Positions 45,044 to 53,792 of a stretch of DNA of 64,000 nucleotides are shown in pieces; position 1 is the first letter of the stretch, and every line of letters starts with the position of its first letter. The notes beneath the pieces were generated by a model. It made no database searches. It was not told the origin of the DNA and was given only the letters and a program-made list of their open reading frames with translations. The position numbers and the translations under genes are program-made. Origin of the DNA: Flavobacteriales bacterium UBA5081 (GTDB lineage: Bacteria; Bacteroidota; Bacteroidia; Flavobacteriales_E; Vicingaceae). The DNA lies in NCBI GenBank assembly GCA_002415785.1, contig DIAJ01000027.1:112113-176112 (forward strand), written 5' to 3'.

Positions 45044-45631
45044 TTAAACAGTAATTACTCCCTCTTCGGGTCTGCCAAATACCATGGCAGCCTGCATTTC
45101 AAAACGCTTGGCAGAATACAAACAAAGCAGGGCGTCAAAGTGATGCCAGTCAACTACCTTATCATTATCAAACTCAAAACTGCTTACTTCTTTTAGCGCA
45201 TCACACAAAACCGGAATCTGATTTTTATCTCCTTTATAATCTTTTTCTTTTAAATGAAGTACTTCTGCCAATTTTGAAGGGTAAGTTTCTACCATTTTTA
45301 TACCCATCGCCTCCACTTCCAGTTTTAGTTTCATGGCTCTTGCCGTTAAGCCACCCAAAAACATAGGTGACATTGCCCCGGTAAGTCGATCGGCTTCTCT
45401 GTAAAAGAAGTCGTTACTGCCATTAATTCTTTTGTAAACCATGGGCAAAGATAAAGGTGCGTCAATGTAAGCTAACCATATATCTTCCTGTTCCTCAATA
45501 AATTTTTTAATGAATTCGTCCGCATCTTGGTCTTTCTCAGCTGCGAAAAAATCAACTTTATTATGCTCGTACATTCTTGCAATTACTGTTGTTCCCGCAT
45601 TTTTAGCTCCAAAGTCAATTCCGATTATCAT
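45044..45631 (-). CDS. DUF429-family protein, RNase H-like fold
   Basis: A 195-residue protein opening with IIGIDFGAKNAGTTV, the Asp-containing first strand of the RNase H/actin-like fold. It continues with AYIDAPLSL, GLTARAMKL, VETYPSKL and VVDWHHFDALLC, which fit the DUF429 predicted-nuclease family. The acidic residues in the first strand, in IDAP and in FDAL could bind metal. The biological role is unknown. It is convergent with crtZ with only one base between stop codons. Confidence 0.82.
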   Translation of the reverse strand: MIIGIDFGAKNAGTTVIARMYEHNKVDFFAAEKDQDADEFIKKFIEEQEDIWLAYIDAPLSLPMVYKRINGSNDFFYREADRLTGAMSPMFLGGLTARAMKLKLEVEAMGIKMVETYPSKLAEVLHLKEKDYKGDKNQIPVLCDALKEVSSFEFDNDKVVDWHHFDALLCLYSAKRFEMQAAMVFGRPEEGVITV

Positions 45632-45817
45632 GGCTTAAGTTTTTAGTTAAGTAATAACAGTTGTTTTTTAATATTGTTTAACCAGAACTTCAAATAATTA
45701 AACAATTTGGCTAGAAATTGACTAATTAAACCCTTAGAAACCTCCTGTAAATACTGTGGAAGCATAGAGGTAACCATTATTTAACAAAATATACTGGACA
45801 TAACTTTTTAATTATGA

Positions 45818-45825
45818 TACATTTG
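45818..45825 (+). promoter_or_regulatory. -7 box of the SprB-repeat adhesin gene
   Basis: TACATTTG, 19 bases before the ATG at 45845. A weak ACTGG replaces the -33 box. Confidence 0.4.
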
Positions 45826-45844
45826 TAAAAAAATAATTCATATC

Positions 45845-48800
45845 ATGAAAAAACATTTACAAAAACTATCTCTCTTTGTCATTAGCCTATTAAGTATTCA
45901 AGGGCTTTCAGCTCAATGTTCGGATTTATTTATTTCGGAGTATATTGAAGGAAGCTCATTTAATAAGGCAATAGAAATTTACAACCCAACTTCAAATTCA
46001 ATAAGTTTCTCAAACTATGAATTACACCTTTTTTCAAATGGAAGCAGTAGCTCGAGTCAAGTATTTATATCAAGTAATTCTATACCTGCATACTCCACTT
46101 ACACCATAATTCACAATAGCGCCGACCCAGTATTTCAAACGTTAGCAGACACAATCAGCAGCAGTCTAGCTAACTTTAATGGAGATGATGCAATTGCACT
46201 AATCAATACAGTAACCGGCGACACGCTTGATATATTCGGTGTAATTGGCGTTGATCCCGGTTCCGGATGGTCAATTACCGGAACTAATTCTACGAACGGC
46301 ACAACTGCCAACCGAACGTTGGTTAGAGATCCTTCTGTTCAGGAAGGAAACAAGGATTGGTCGGTTTCTTCTGCTTCAGAGTGGATGGTTTTTGCACAAG
46401 ATATGGCAGATTCATTAGGTGCTCACAATGCTAACTGCCCTGCGTCTGCTCCTGTTTTGTCTACTTCTATTACTGTTGACTCAACCGTTTCTTGCAATGG
46501 AGGAAGTGATGCCGGAGCCACTGTTTTTGCCAGCGGAGGAACTTTCCCATACACTTATTTATGGTCAACTAGCTCGACAGATAGCAGCATTACAGCCCTT
46601 TCAGCAGCTGTTTATTACGTAACAGTAACTGATGCTTCTTCGGCAACTGTAATTGATTCTATAACTATTACTGAGCCTAGTACTCTTCTAGCTTCTGTAG
46701 TTGTTGACTCAAGCGTTTCTTGCAATGGTGGAACGGATGGAGGTTTAACTGCTTCTGCAAATGGGGGAACGGCTCCATATACTTATTTGTGGTCAACGAA
46801 CTCAACAGATAGTAACATTACAGCTCTTGCAGCAGGAAGCTATTCTGTTACGATTACCGATGACAATGGTTGTACAGCCACAAACTCTGCAAATGTTACA
46901 GAGCCGACTGCTTTATTTGCAACTGTTACTGTAGATTCAAACGTTAGTTGTAACGGAGGAAACGATGGAAAACTATATGTTACTGCAAACGGGGGAAGTA
47001 CTCCTTATTCATATTTGTGGTCGAACGCAGCTACAACAGACACCTTGAGCAACCTTAGTGCTGGAAGCTATTCAGTTACAATAACAGATGCCAACGGATG
47101 CACCACAACTGCCAATAACAATATAAGCGAACCGACTGCGATAGCTGCAAGCATAGCTGTAGATTCTAATGTTAGCTGTAATGGCGGAGCAGATGGAGGT
47201 TTAACTGCTTCTGCCAATGGGGGTTCTTCTCCTTATGCCTACTTATGGTCCAATTCAGTTACTACCGCTTCAATTACCGGACTTTCAGCCGGAAATTACT
47301 CAGTAACCATCACAGATAATAATGGTTGTACTACTGTTGAAACTGATTCTATTTTAGAGCCTAATCCGCTAACTACAAATGTAATCGCAGACAGTAATGT
47401 TTCTATAAACGGTGGAAACGATGGTGGAGCGACTGTCTTGGCTAGCGGAGGCAGCCGACCATATACTTATTTATGGTCGACAACTTCAACAGATAGTAGC
47501 ATTACCGGACTTTCAGCTGCTACCTATTATGTAACGCTTACAGATGCAAACGGATGCTCAACTATTGACTCAGTTTTTATTAGTCAACCCAATTCATTAA
47601 TTGCTTCTATCACCACTGACTCAACAATTAGCTGCGATGGTGCAAGTGATGGTGGTTTAACCGCATCGGCGATTGGAGGAACTTCACCTTATACCTATAG
47701 TTGGAGTAATAGCGCTACAACTGCTTCAATCACGGGATTAGATTCAAACTCATATACCGTTACAGTAACAGATGCGAACAGTGCAACTGCTACAGCAACC
47801 ATGGTTTTGGGAGATCCGGATGCCCTTCTTCCTAATCTTAGCGTTGATAGCAATATCTCTTGCAATGGTTTAACTGATGGTGGAATGAGCGTAAATGTAA
47901 GCGGAGGAACTTCGCCTTATACTTATCTTTGGTCAAATAGTGCTACTACTTCATCAATTAACAATTTAGCCGCCGGAAACTACTCAGTAACTATTTCGGA
48001 TGCCAATGGATGTTCAACTACAGCTATTGACTCAATACTTGAACCCATTGCTCTAACTACCCAAATTACGATTGACTCTTTAGTAAGCTGTAATGGAGGA
48101 AATGACGGTAAACTTTTCACTACTGTAAGTGGGGGAACAGCACCTTATACTTATTTATGGTCGAATACAGCTACAACAGACACCATTAACAATCTTTCAG
48201 CCGGTAATTACTCTGTGGTTATTACTGATGCGAATGGATGTACTGCTACAGACACTGCCTTAGTAAGTCAGCCAACAGCATTGACAATAAACACAACAGT
48301 GGTAAATAATGTGAGTATTAATGGTGGAACTGATGGTGAAGCTTATGTAACTGCTAACGGCGGAACGTCTCCTTACTCTTATAATTGGTCAAATTCTGCT
48401 ACCACAGATACAATTAACAATCTTTCAGCAGGAACTTATATTGTTACCCTTACAGATGCTAATCTATGCTCTAGCATTGATTCTGTAATTATTACTGAAC
48501 CTGCTGCTTTAACAGCAACGATTGTAGTAGACTCTAATGTAAGCTGTAATGGTTTGCAAGATGGAGGAGTTAGTATTAGTGTAAACGGGGGAGTTAGTCC
48601 ATACAGCTATTTATGGAGTAATGCAGACACTACAGCTTCAATTGATAGCTTAGCTGCCGGAACTTATGTGGTAACTGTTACCGACGATAAGGGAGCAACT
48701 CTTGTTGACTCAGCTACTGTTTCAGAACCAGCTGTATTAACGGCAACGGCTACAGTTGATAATAATGTTTCAACAATTGGAGGAAATGATGGGGCGGCAA

Positions 48801-49750
48801 GCGTTTCAGCAAATGGAGGTACAACACCTTACAGCTATTTATGGTCGAATAACGACAATACGGCAAGCATTAGCGGACTAACTGCAGGAAGTTATTTTGT
48901 AACTATAACAGATGCAAATGCTTGTTCAGTAATTGACTCTGTGAATGTAATTGAGCCAACTACCTACATTGCAAAGTTGGTGATTACTGAAATTATGTAC
49001 AATGCTGCGGAAAGCGGAACGGATACAACTGAATACATTGAGATATTGAATGTAGATACAGCAACTGTTGCACTTAATGGATTTAGTTTTCCTAACGGAA
49101 TAACACATACTTTTAAAGCTGAAGATTCAATTGCCTTAGGACAATATGCTATTATCGCCTATGACTCTTCGGCTTTTAGAAATCGTTATGGTTTTGATGC
49201 CGATTTTGTTTGGACAAGCGGAGGCTTGAGTAACGGAGGTGAATTAATTGTACTGGCGGATCAATTTGGTCGTTCAATTGACTCCGTTGATTATGACGAT
49301 GCTGCACCATGGCCAAGTGGAGCCAATGCCGGAGAACCCGACGGTGGTGGAGCATCCATCGAGTTAGCTGACTCAAGCAGTAACAACATGCTAGGACAAA
49401 ATTGGATTGCTTCAGCTACCGCTATTCAAGGGCAAATTATCAACGGCTTTCAAGTCTATGGTACGCCGGGAAGTGGACCTATTTCAGTTGGAATAAAGTC
49501 GTTTGAAAATAACAATCAAAATCACTTCAACTTTTATCCGAACCCAACAGATGGGCAATTAACAATTCAAGTAAATAGCTCAACTAGCATTAAAAACACA
49601 CCTTTACAAGTATTTGACTTAAGTGGAAAAGTTGTTTTTGAGCGTTTCATTTCTAATCAAAAAACAACACTTAACCTCAACGAATTGAGTAATGGCATTT
49701 ACTTTATTAGAATTGAGAATGAAATGAAGAAGTTGATTATTACTGAATAG
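45845..49750 (+). CDS. T9SS surface adhesin with eleven SprB repeats and two lamin-tail domains
   Basis: A 1301-residue secreted protein. It has a signal peptide (1-23), a lamin-tail-like domain (about 24-200, LFISEYIEGSSFNKAIEIYN), eleven tandem 76-residue SprB-type repeats (208-1043), a second lamin-tail-like domain (1044-1180, LVITEIMYNAAESGT) and a type A T9SS sorting domain (NFYPNPTDGQLTI, VFDLSGKV, GIYFIRIENE). Each repeat follows D-S-x-V-S-C-N-G-G-x-D-G, Y-x-Y-L-W-S, S-V-T-I-T-D-x-N-G-C, E-P. Such proteins are displayed on the cell and in gliding species act as adhesins. It is a single-gene unit ending at a strong terminator. Confidence 0.93.
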   Translation: MKKHLQKLSLFVISLLSIQGLSAQCSDLFISEYIEGSSFNKAIEIYNPTSNSISFSNYELHLFSNGSSSSSQVFISSNSIPAYSTYTIIHNSADPVFQTLADTISSSLANFNGDDAIALINTVTGDTLDIFGVIGVDPGSGWSITGTNSTNGTTANRTLVRDPSVQEGNKDWSVSSASEWMVFAQDMADSLGAHNANCPASAPVLSTSITVDSTVSCNGGSDAGATVFASGGTFPYTYLWSTSSTDSSITALSAAVYYVTVTDASSATVIDSITITEPSTLLASVVVDSSVSCNGGTDGGLTASANGGTAPYTYLWSTNSTDSNITALAAGSYSVTITDDNGCTATNSANVTEPTALFATVTVDSNVSCNGGNDGKLYVTANGGSTPYSYLWSNAATTDTLSNLSAGSYSVTITDANGCTTTANNNISEPTAIAASIAVDSNVSCNGGADGGLTASANGGSSPYAYLWSNSVTTASITGLSAGNYSVTITDNNGCTTVETDSILEPNPLTTNVIADSNVSINGGNDGGATVLASGGSRPYTYLWSTTSTDSSITGLSAATYYVTLTDANGCSTIDSVFISQPNSLIASITTDSTISCDGASDGGLTASAIGGTSPYTYSWSNSATTASITGLDSNSYTVTVTDANSATATATMVLGDPDALLPNLSVDSNISCNGLTDGGMSVNVSGGTSPYTYLWSNSATTSSINNLAAGNYSVTISDANGCSTTAIDSILEPIALTTQITIDSLVSCNGGNDGKLFTTVSGGTAPYTYLWSNTATTDTINNLSAGNYSVVITDANGCTATDTALVSQPTALTINTTVVNNVSINGGTDGEAYVTANGGTSPYSYNWSNSATTDTINNLSAGTYIVTLTDANLCSSIDSVIITEPAALTATIVVDSNVSCNGLQDGGVSISVNGGVSPYSYLWSNADTTASIDSLAAGTYVVTVTDDKGATLVDSATVSEPAVLTATATVDNNVSTIGGNDGAASVSANGGTTPYSYLWSNNDNTASISGLTAGSYFVTITDANACSVIDSVNVIEPTTYIAKLVITEIMYNAAESGTDTTEYIEILNVDTATVALNGFSFPNGITHTFKAEDSIALGQYAIIAYDSSAFRNRYGFDADFVWTSGGLSNGGELIVLADQFGRSIDSVDYDDAAPWPSGANAGEPDGGGASIELADSSSNNMLGQNWIASATAIQGQIINGFQVYGTPGSGPISVGIKSFENNNQNHFNFYPNPTDGQLTIQVNSSTSIKNTPLQVFDLSGKVVFERFISNQKTTLNLNELSNGIYFIRIENEMKKLIITE
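46466..48973 (+). repeat. Eleven in-frame tandem 228-bp repeats
   Basis: The 2508 bases equal exactly 11 x 228, and no unit has gained or lost a codon. The first Cys (unit position 10) is replaced in units 5, 9 and 11; the second (position 60) is replaced in units 1, 6 and 10. The other five units have both. Confidence 0.9.
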
Positions 49751-49778
49751 TCGATTGAAAAACCAATCAAATTAGTAG

Positions 49779-49806
49779 AAAGCCTTACACTTGTGTAGGG
49801 CTTTTT
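49779..49806 (+). terminator. Rho-independent terminator of the adhesin gene
   Basis: A 12-bp stem AAAGCCTTACAC / GTGTAGGGCTTT (one G-T pair) with a TT apex, followed by T residues, 28 bases after the adhesin stop codon. Confidence 0.85.
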
Positions 49807-49830
49807 ACTTTCTTCCCTATACCCTTTTGT

Positions 49831-49870
49831 CATTCGTCACAACAACTTGACACTCATCACAAAAATTTGA
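49831..49870 (+). promoter_or_regulatory. Two abutting 20-bp direct repeats upstream of the OMP gene
   Basis: Positions 49831-49850 and 49851-49870 agree at 16 of 20 bases (core T-C-x-T-C-A-C-A-A). The second unit runs into the TTTG -33 box. Tandem repeats one or two helical turns apart are typical of dimeric activator sites such as those of LytTR regulators; the regulator is not in this window. Confidence 0.5.
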
Positions 49871-49898
49871 TTAAGAGCAGCATGTAGCCTTTCCTTTG
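49866..49898 (+). promoter_or_regulatory. Promoter of the OMP/DUF2306 operon
   Basis: TTTG (49866-49869), 21 bases, then TTCCTTTG (49891-49898), one base off TAnnTTTG, 11 bases before the ATG. The weak -7 box fits dependence on an activator at the adjacent direct repeats. Confidence 0.4.
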
Positions 49899-49909
49899 TC
49901 AGAAAAAAG

Positions 49910-51160
49910 ATGAGAGCACTATTCTTTTTCATCACAATCTGTTGCTTGAGCTCAAGCGTATACCCACAAAAAAGCCGCTATCGCTTTGCGGAATCTTATG
50001 TTGGATTAGCAACTGAATTTAGTCCTCAACAGCAAACGTTTTCTCAAATAGAAAATGGAAGAATAATCCACAAAGATCTACCCAACCAATTGCATCCGCG
50101 AATTCTAATCGGCGGTACGCACTTTTGGGGACATGCCGATTTCTACTTGTCTATTCCGCTAGCATCATTTCCCCTTTCCGGTAATAAAGATGCAACTTAC
50201 AGCAACAATGTAATCACCGGCTTTCGTTTTTATCCATTCAAACTTAAAAGCCAAAGTCTGCGTCCTTTTACAGGCCTTGGTTTTAATCGAATGAGCTTAC
50301 AACTTGCCAATGGACCGACTTACGGAAACTGGCAAACATTTACTGAAGCCGGCTTAAGTTATCGAACAAAGCAGCACTTTATCTTGGGAGTTTCCGCCCA
50401 TTACTTTCCAAACACCACTTTTCAAACAGCTATAGATCGAGAGCAATTCTCCGAGACCAAGCTCAACAACTATACCTTTTCACTCAGTATCAAAAAAGTA
50501 ATGGACTTCAGTCGTTCCTATGAAAGTGAGAATAATCAGCGGTTTTTTGCCAAACTCAAAGAAGAACTCAAGCAAGAAAACAAGCTCAATACTTATTCAG
50601 TCGGTTTGGGTTGGAGTGCATACATTCCTTTGGAGCGATCGGAACACGCCTCGCGAAAACCTTTTTTCAATGATGAAATTGAAGGAAATGTCGGTTTAGA
50701 CATGGCTTTGGGTTATTATTTCCATCAAACAGATGCAGCAATCAGACTCTCCTATCGTCGACACAAACAAGAAGAAACTGCTTTTGATTACAGTTATTCA
50801 CTCAACAAACAATCGCTGGCTTTAGAAGCTTTTAAATTTCTGTTCGACTTTCATGGTTTTGTGCCTTTTGTTGGTCCCTTTGCAGCGAGAGATTATTACC
50901 ACTTGAATGAAAAAGACGTTCAACGAACGGTAAGCGATCACAAAGAGGAAAGTTGGGGCTATGGTTTGGTTTTCGGTTGGGATATTCGCCTTTCGGAGAC
51001 GGACTTTTTTATCCTTCGAACCAATTTGCGCTACAACCCAAAAGTGGATTTAAAGCAAAACGGACTCACTTATACTTCAAACGCTATCGAATTCAACTTT
51101 ATCCAATTGGTCTTTTATCCGGAACGATGGAAGGCCTATAAATCATTAATCAATCAATAA
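49910..51160 (+). CDS. Outer-membrane beta-barrel protein
   Basis: A 416-residue protein with a signal peptide (MRALFFFITICCLSSSVYPQ) and many alternating amphipathic strands (HADFYLSIPLASFPLSG, ITGFRFYPFKLKSQ, FTEAGLSYRTKQHFILGVSAHYF), ending in an aromatic-rich strand. This is the look of an outer-membrane barrel of perhaps 14-18 strands. The specific family and ligand are unknown. It is co-transcribed with the DUF2306-like membrane protein gene, which starts three bases after its stop. Confidence 0.72.
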   Translation: MRALFFFITICCLSSSVYPQKSRYRFAESYVGLATEFSPQQQTFSQIENGRIIHKDLPNQLHPRILIGGTHFWGHADFYLSIPLASFPLSGNKDATYSNNVITGFRFYPFKLKSQSLRPFTGLGFNRMSLQLANGPTYGNWQTFTEAGLSYRTKQHFILGVSAHYFPNTTFQTAIDREQFSETKLNNYTFSLSIKKVMDFSRSYESENNQRFFAKLKEELKQENKLNTYSVGLGWSAYIPLERSEHASRKPFFNDEIEGNVGLDMALGYYFHQTDAAIRLSYRRHKQEETAFDYSYSLNKQSLALEAFKFLFDFHGFVPFVGPFAARDYYHLNEKDVQRTVSDHKEESWGYGLVFGWDIRLSETDFFILRTNLRYNPKVDLKQNGLTYTSNAIEFNFIQLVFYPERWKAYKSLINQ

Positions 51161-51163
51161 ATT

Positions 51164-51814
51164 ATGGAACTATTTATTCAATTTACCCTCTTTGTTCACG
51201 TCTTTGCCGGTGGATTAGCCCTTTTAAGTGGAATTGTTGCCATTTTAAGCAAAAAAGGACAAAATATTCACATCAAAAGTGGCCGAATCTATTATTGGAG
51301 TATGATGACGGTGATCATCACTGCAGTAATTGTCTCTACTTTTCGTGAAAATGCATTTCTGCAAAGCATAGCTGTTTTTAGTTTTTACTTGGCTTTTACC
51401 GGCAAGCGATTGTTGCGCTACAAAAAGGCAATTAGCCCCAAACCCATTGATTGGATCATTAGTTCCATTGCCTTAGTAGTTGCGATTGGAATGTTGTCTG
51501 CGGCCATTAATATTATGATTCAGTATGGTTTTGCTGGAGAGGCTCCTGTACTCTTGATTTTTGGATTCTTCTTGTTTTCCATGTGCTTTCAAGACCTCAT
51601 CAAAATGAAACGAAAGAAGTTTGTAAAAAACGCCTGGCTTTTCGATCACATTGGTCGGATGAGCGGTTCATTCATTGCCACTACAACTGCCTTTATTGTC
51701 GTAAACTTTAGCATGACCCCAGCTTGGGTTTTGTGGTTACTTCCAACTGCCATTGGAACTCCCTTGATTTTTATGGTTTCGGCGAAATGGAAGAGGAAAA
51801 TAGGCACGTACTAA
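51164..51814 (+). CDS. DUF2306-like membrane protein
   Basis: A 216-residue inner-membrane protein with about six to seven helices. The N-terminal half has conserved His residues in HVFAGGLALLSG and KSGRIYYW, typical of DUF2306-type small membrane proteins whose function is unknown. The C-terminal half (from AISPKPIDWIISS, residue 88) is duplicated at 53310-53708. It is the second gene of the operon with the beta-barrel protein. Confidence 0.75.
   Translation: MELFIQFTLFVHVFAGGLALLSGIVAILSKKGQNIHIKSGRIYYWSMMTVIITAVIVSTFRENAFLQSIAVFSFYLAFTGKRLLRYKKAISPKPIDWIISSIALVVAIGMLSAAINIMIQYGFAGEAPVLLIFGFFLFSMCFQDLIKMKRKKFVKNAWLFDHIGRMSGSFIATTTAFIVVNFSMTPAWVLWLLPTAIGTPLIFMVSAKWKRKIGTY
51422..51800 (+). 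repeat. Direct repeat, copy 1 (within DUF2306-like gene)
   Basis: About 380 bases covering the C-terminal half of the DUF2306-like gene recur in the same orientation 1888 bases downstream (53310-53688), with scattered, mostly silent differences. The region between the copies holds the ArsR and luciferase-like monooxygenase genes on the opposite strand. Confidence 0.9.
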
Positions 51815-51910
51815 AAATGGCTAGTGGTTTAAGCTAAATGCACAGAGAGTTGTGCTAATAAAATGCTAGCTTATGCACTTGTTATTGGAATGGTCAGAAA
51901 CTTTTATTTT

Positions 51911-52924
51911 TTATTTGTCTTCATTTATTTCAACCATTACCTCTGCAAATAAGCGGGTTGATTTTATACGATCTTCACTATGGTACATTGTCGAAACAAC
52001 TATCAATTCGTCAACTTTAGTATCTTCAAGAAATGATTTTACTTGATTTTTTACCGTCTGCTTACTCCCTACAAAAGAGTATTTCAGCATTTGATTTATG
52101 GAAGGATGGTGAAGTAATTCTTTCATCTCTTCGTTCATTTCGGTTGGCGGTTGTATTGGATCTCGGGCTCCGGTTAATACACCCACAAACATTTTGATCA
52201 ATGATGTGAATAATTTTTCAGCCTCTTTATCAGTATCGGCAATTATAACATTCACTCCGGCGATGGTATAGGGTTTTTCTAAAAAGCTGGAAGGCTGAAA
52301 TTCCTGCTTATAAATTCTTAAAGCGTTGTGTAAATGTGTAGATGCAAAATGACTGGCAAAAGCATAAGGCAATCCCTCTTTTGCCGCTAAATGCGCACTG
52401 TCAGGACTGGAGCCTAATATATATATAGGTACATCCGTGCCTTCTGCAATGACTGCTCTAATTTTTGATTTTTTGTTTTCTAACGAAAAGTATCTCTGAA
52501 TTTTAGCTACCTCTTCGGGAAATGAATGAGCTGCTTGCATAAAATCTGAACGTATGGCCTGGGCAGTTTGAGGGTCTGTACCAGGCGCCCTACCGAGGCC
52601 TAAATCGATACGATCCGGATACAAATGAGCCAACGTACCAAACTGTTCTGCTATGATTAGGGGGGAATGGTTGGGAAGCATAATACCTCCCGAACCTAGT
52701 CGAATGGTATTTGTGTTTTCCGCAACGTATCCGATAAGCAAAGAGGTAGCGCTACTGGCAATATTATCTGAGTTATGGTGTTCGGCAAACCAAATGCGTT
52801 TGTAGTTGTATTTTTCGGCTTCTTTAGCCAAGCTAAGGGAGTTGTGTAATGTTTTTTGAATTGAATTTCCTTCGGAAACAATGGCAAGTTCAAGTATGGA
52901 ATAAGCTACTTCTTTTGTATTCAT
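51911..52924 (-). CDS. LLM-class flavin-dependent oxidoreductase
   Basis: A 337-residue luciferase-like monooxygenase (TIM barrel, FMN/F420-type family). It shows the family blocks YKRIWFAEHHN, TIRLGSGGIMLPNHSPL, LAHLYPDRIDLGLGRAPGTD and the C-terminal VGSKQTVKNQVKSFLE. It resembles bacterial bioluminescence-related proteins of the YhbW/MsnO8 group that are not true luciferases. The substrate is unknown. It lies 37 bases downstream of an ArsR-type regulator and is probably controlled by it. Confidence 0.88.
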   Translation of the reverse strand: MNTKEVAYSILELAIVSEGNSIQKTLHNSLSLAKEAEKYNYKRIWFAEHHNSDNIASSATSLLIGYVAENTNTIRLGSGGIMLPNHSPLIIAEQFGTLAHLYPDRIDLGLGRAPGTDPQTAQAIRSDFMQAAHSFPEEVAKIQRYFSLENKKSKIRAVIAEGTDVPIYILGSSPDSAHLAAKEGLPYAFASHFASTHLHNALRIYKQEFQPSSFLEKPYTIAGVNVIIADTDKEAEKLFTSLIKMFVGVLTGARDPIQPPTEMNEEMKELLHHPSINQMLKYSFVGSKQTVKNQVKSFLEDTKVDELIVVSTMYHSEDRIKSTRLFAEVMVEINEDK

Positions 52925-52961
52925 ATATTTAAAAGTATCAATGTATTATTGAAATAAAAAA

Positions 52962-53231
52962 TTATAATTTTTTTAATGTCTCCATATAATTATCCCAGAC
53001 GTCGGTGTTTAAAGAATAAAAATGGTACCGCCCTTCTTTGTGTGGTTCTATTAAATCTGCCTCAACAAGTTTTTTAATATGATGGCTTATTGAAGGTTGG
53101 GCAAGATTCAAAAATGAAACGATAGAAATGCATTCCAGCTTGCCATTATTGGCCTGCAGGGATTGTAAGATCTTAAGCCTGTTGATGTCACTCAAGGCTT
53201 TGGATATTTTTTCTACTTGTTTCAGTTCCAA
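52962..53231 (-). CDS. ArsR-family transcriptional regulator
   Basis: An 89-residue winged-helix protein (KALSDINRLKILQSL, recognition helix LAQPSISHHIKKLVEADLI, wing EGRYHFYSL). The metal-binding ELCVCDL motif is absent, with only one Cys (LECIS), so it probably senses something other than arsenic-type metals. The start is TTG at 53231. It is first in an operon with the LLM oxidoreductase, and may autoregulate through the palindromic ATTAATATATTGAT at 53240-53253. Confidence 0.86.
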   Translation of the reverse strand: MELKQVEKISKALSDINRLKILQSLQANNGKLECISIVSFLNLAQPSISHHIKKLVEADLIEPHKEGRYHFYSLNTDVWDNYMETLKKL

Positions 53232-53239
53232 TATCGTAA

Positions 53240-53266
53240 ATTAATATATTGATGAATGCAAATGTA
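53240..53266 (-). promoter_or_regulatory. -7 box and candidate ArsR operator
   Basis: TACATTTG on the minus strand (53266-53259) lies about 28 bases before the ArsR start. Between box and start is the near-palindrome ATTAATATATTGAT (53240-53253), well placed for autorepression. Confidence 0.35.
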
Positions 53267-53309
53267 TAGATAAATTCTTAGGATAAACTTTATTTTTAAG
53301 GAAATTCTA

Positions 53310-53708
53310 AAAAAGGCAATTAGCCCCAAACCCATTGATTGGATCATTAGCTCCATTGCTTTAGTCGTTGTAATTGGAATGCTCTACGCTGCAGCTAAAA
53401 TTATGCTTCTTATTGGTTTTACTGGAGAGGCTCCTGTACTTTTGGTTTTTGGTTTTTTCTTGTTTTCCATGAGTGCTCAAGACCTCATCAAAATGAAGCG
53501 AAAAAAGTTTGTCAAAAACGCTTGGCTTTTCGATCACATTGGCCGCATGAGCGGTTCTTTTATTGCTACATCAACTGCTTTTATTGTTGTAAACTTTAGC
53601 ATGACTCCAGCTTGGGTTTTGTGGCTACTCCCAACAGCCATTGGAACACCATTGATTTTTAGGGTATCAATGAGGTGGAGGAAGAAGTTTAGCGTTAAGT
53701 CCAAATAA
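53310..53708 (+). pseudogene. Truncated duplicate of the DUF2306-like gene
   Basis: Codons equivalent to residue 87 to the end of the 51164-51814 gene, in one open frame, but lacking the N-terminal half and its conserved His residues. A restart at ATG 53379 could give a 109-residue, roughly three-helix protein. The similarity begins abruptly at 53310 after unrelated sequence. The frame is intact and many differences are silent, so either the duplication is recent or the fragment is still made. No promoter is visible just upstream. Confidence 0.75.
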
Positions 53709-53730
53709 TAATAAGCCGCAAAAATTTTTT

Positions 53731-53754
53731 TTAGTTTTTTAATTTGAGAACTAA
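53731..53754 (+). promoter_or_regulatory. Candidate GbsR/MarR operator 1
   Basis: A 24-bp imperfect palindrome with half-sites TTAGTT and GAACTAA, covering the -33 box of the regulator's own promoter. It matches 18 of 24 bases of operator 2 at 54282-54305 in the same register. Position and duplication point to autorepression. Confidence 0.55.
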
Positions 53755-53773
53755 AAAAACCTTCTTATATTTG
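53743..53773 (+). promoter_or_regulatory. Promoter of the GbsR-type regulator gene
   Basis: TTTG (53743-53746), 19 bases, then TATATTTG (53766-53773): an exact Bacteroidota consensus promoter, 19 bases before the start codon. Confidence 0.75.
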
Positions 53774-53792
53774 CAGTGAAATTAAAAGTAAA

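Noticed and set aside
46419..48973. Regularly spaced repeated DNA that could suggest a CRISPR array or satellite
   Set aside because: The period is 228 bp, entirely in frame, and encodes SprB-type protein domains; there are no short identical repeats with unique spacers.
51911..52924. Luciferase-like gene as evidence of bioluminescence
   Set aside because: It is a single LLM-family oxidoreductase without luxB, luxCDE or fatty-acid reductase neighbours; the family is broad and mostly not light-emitting.
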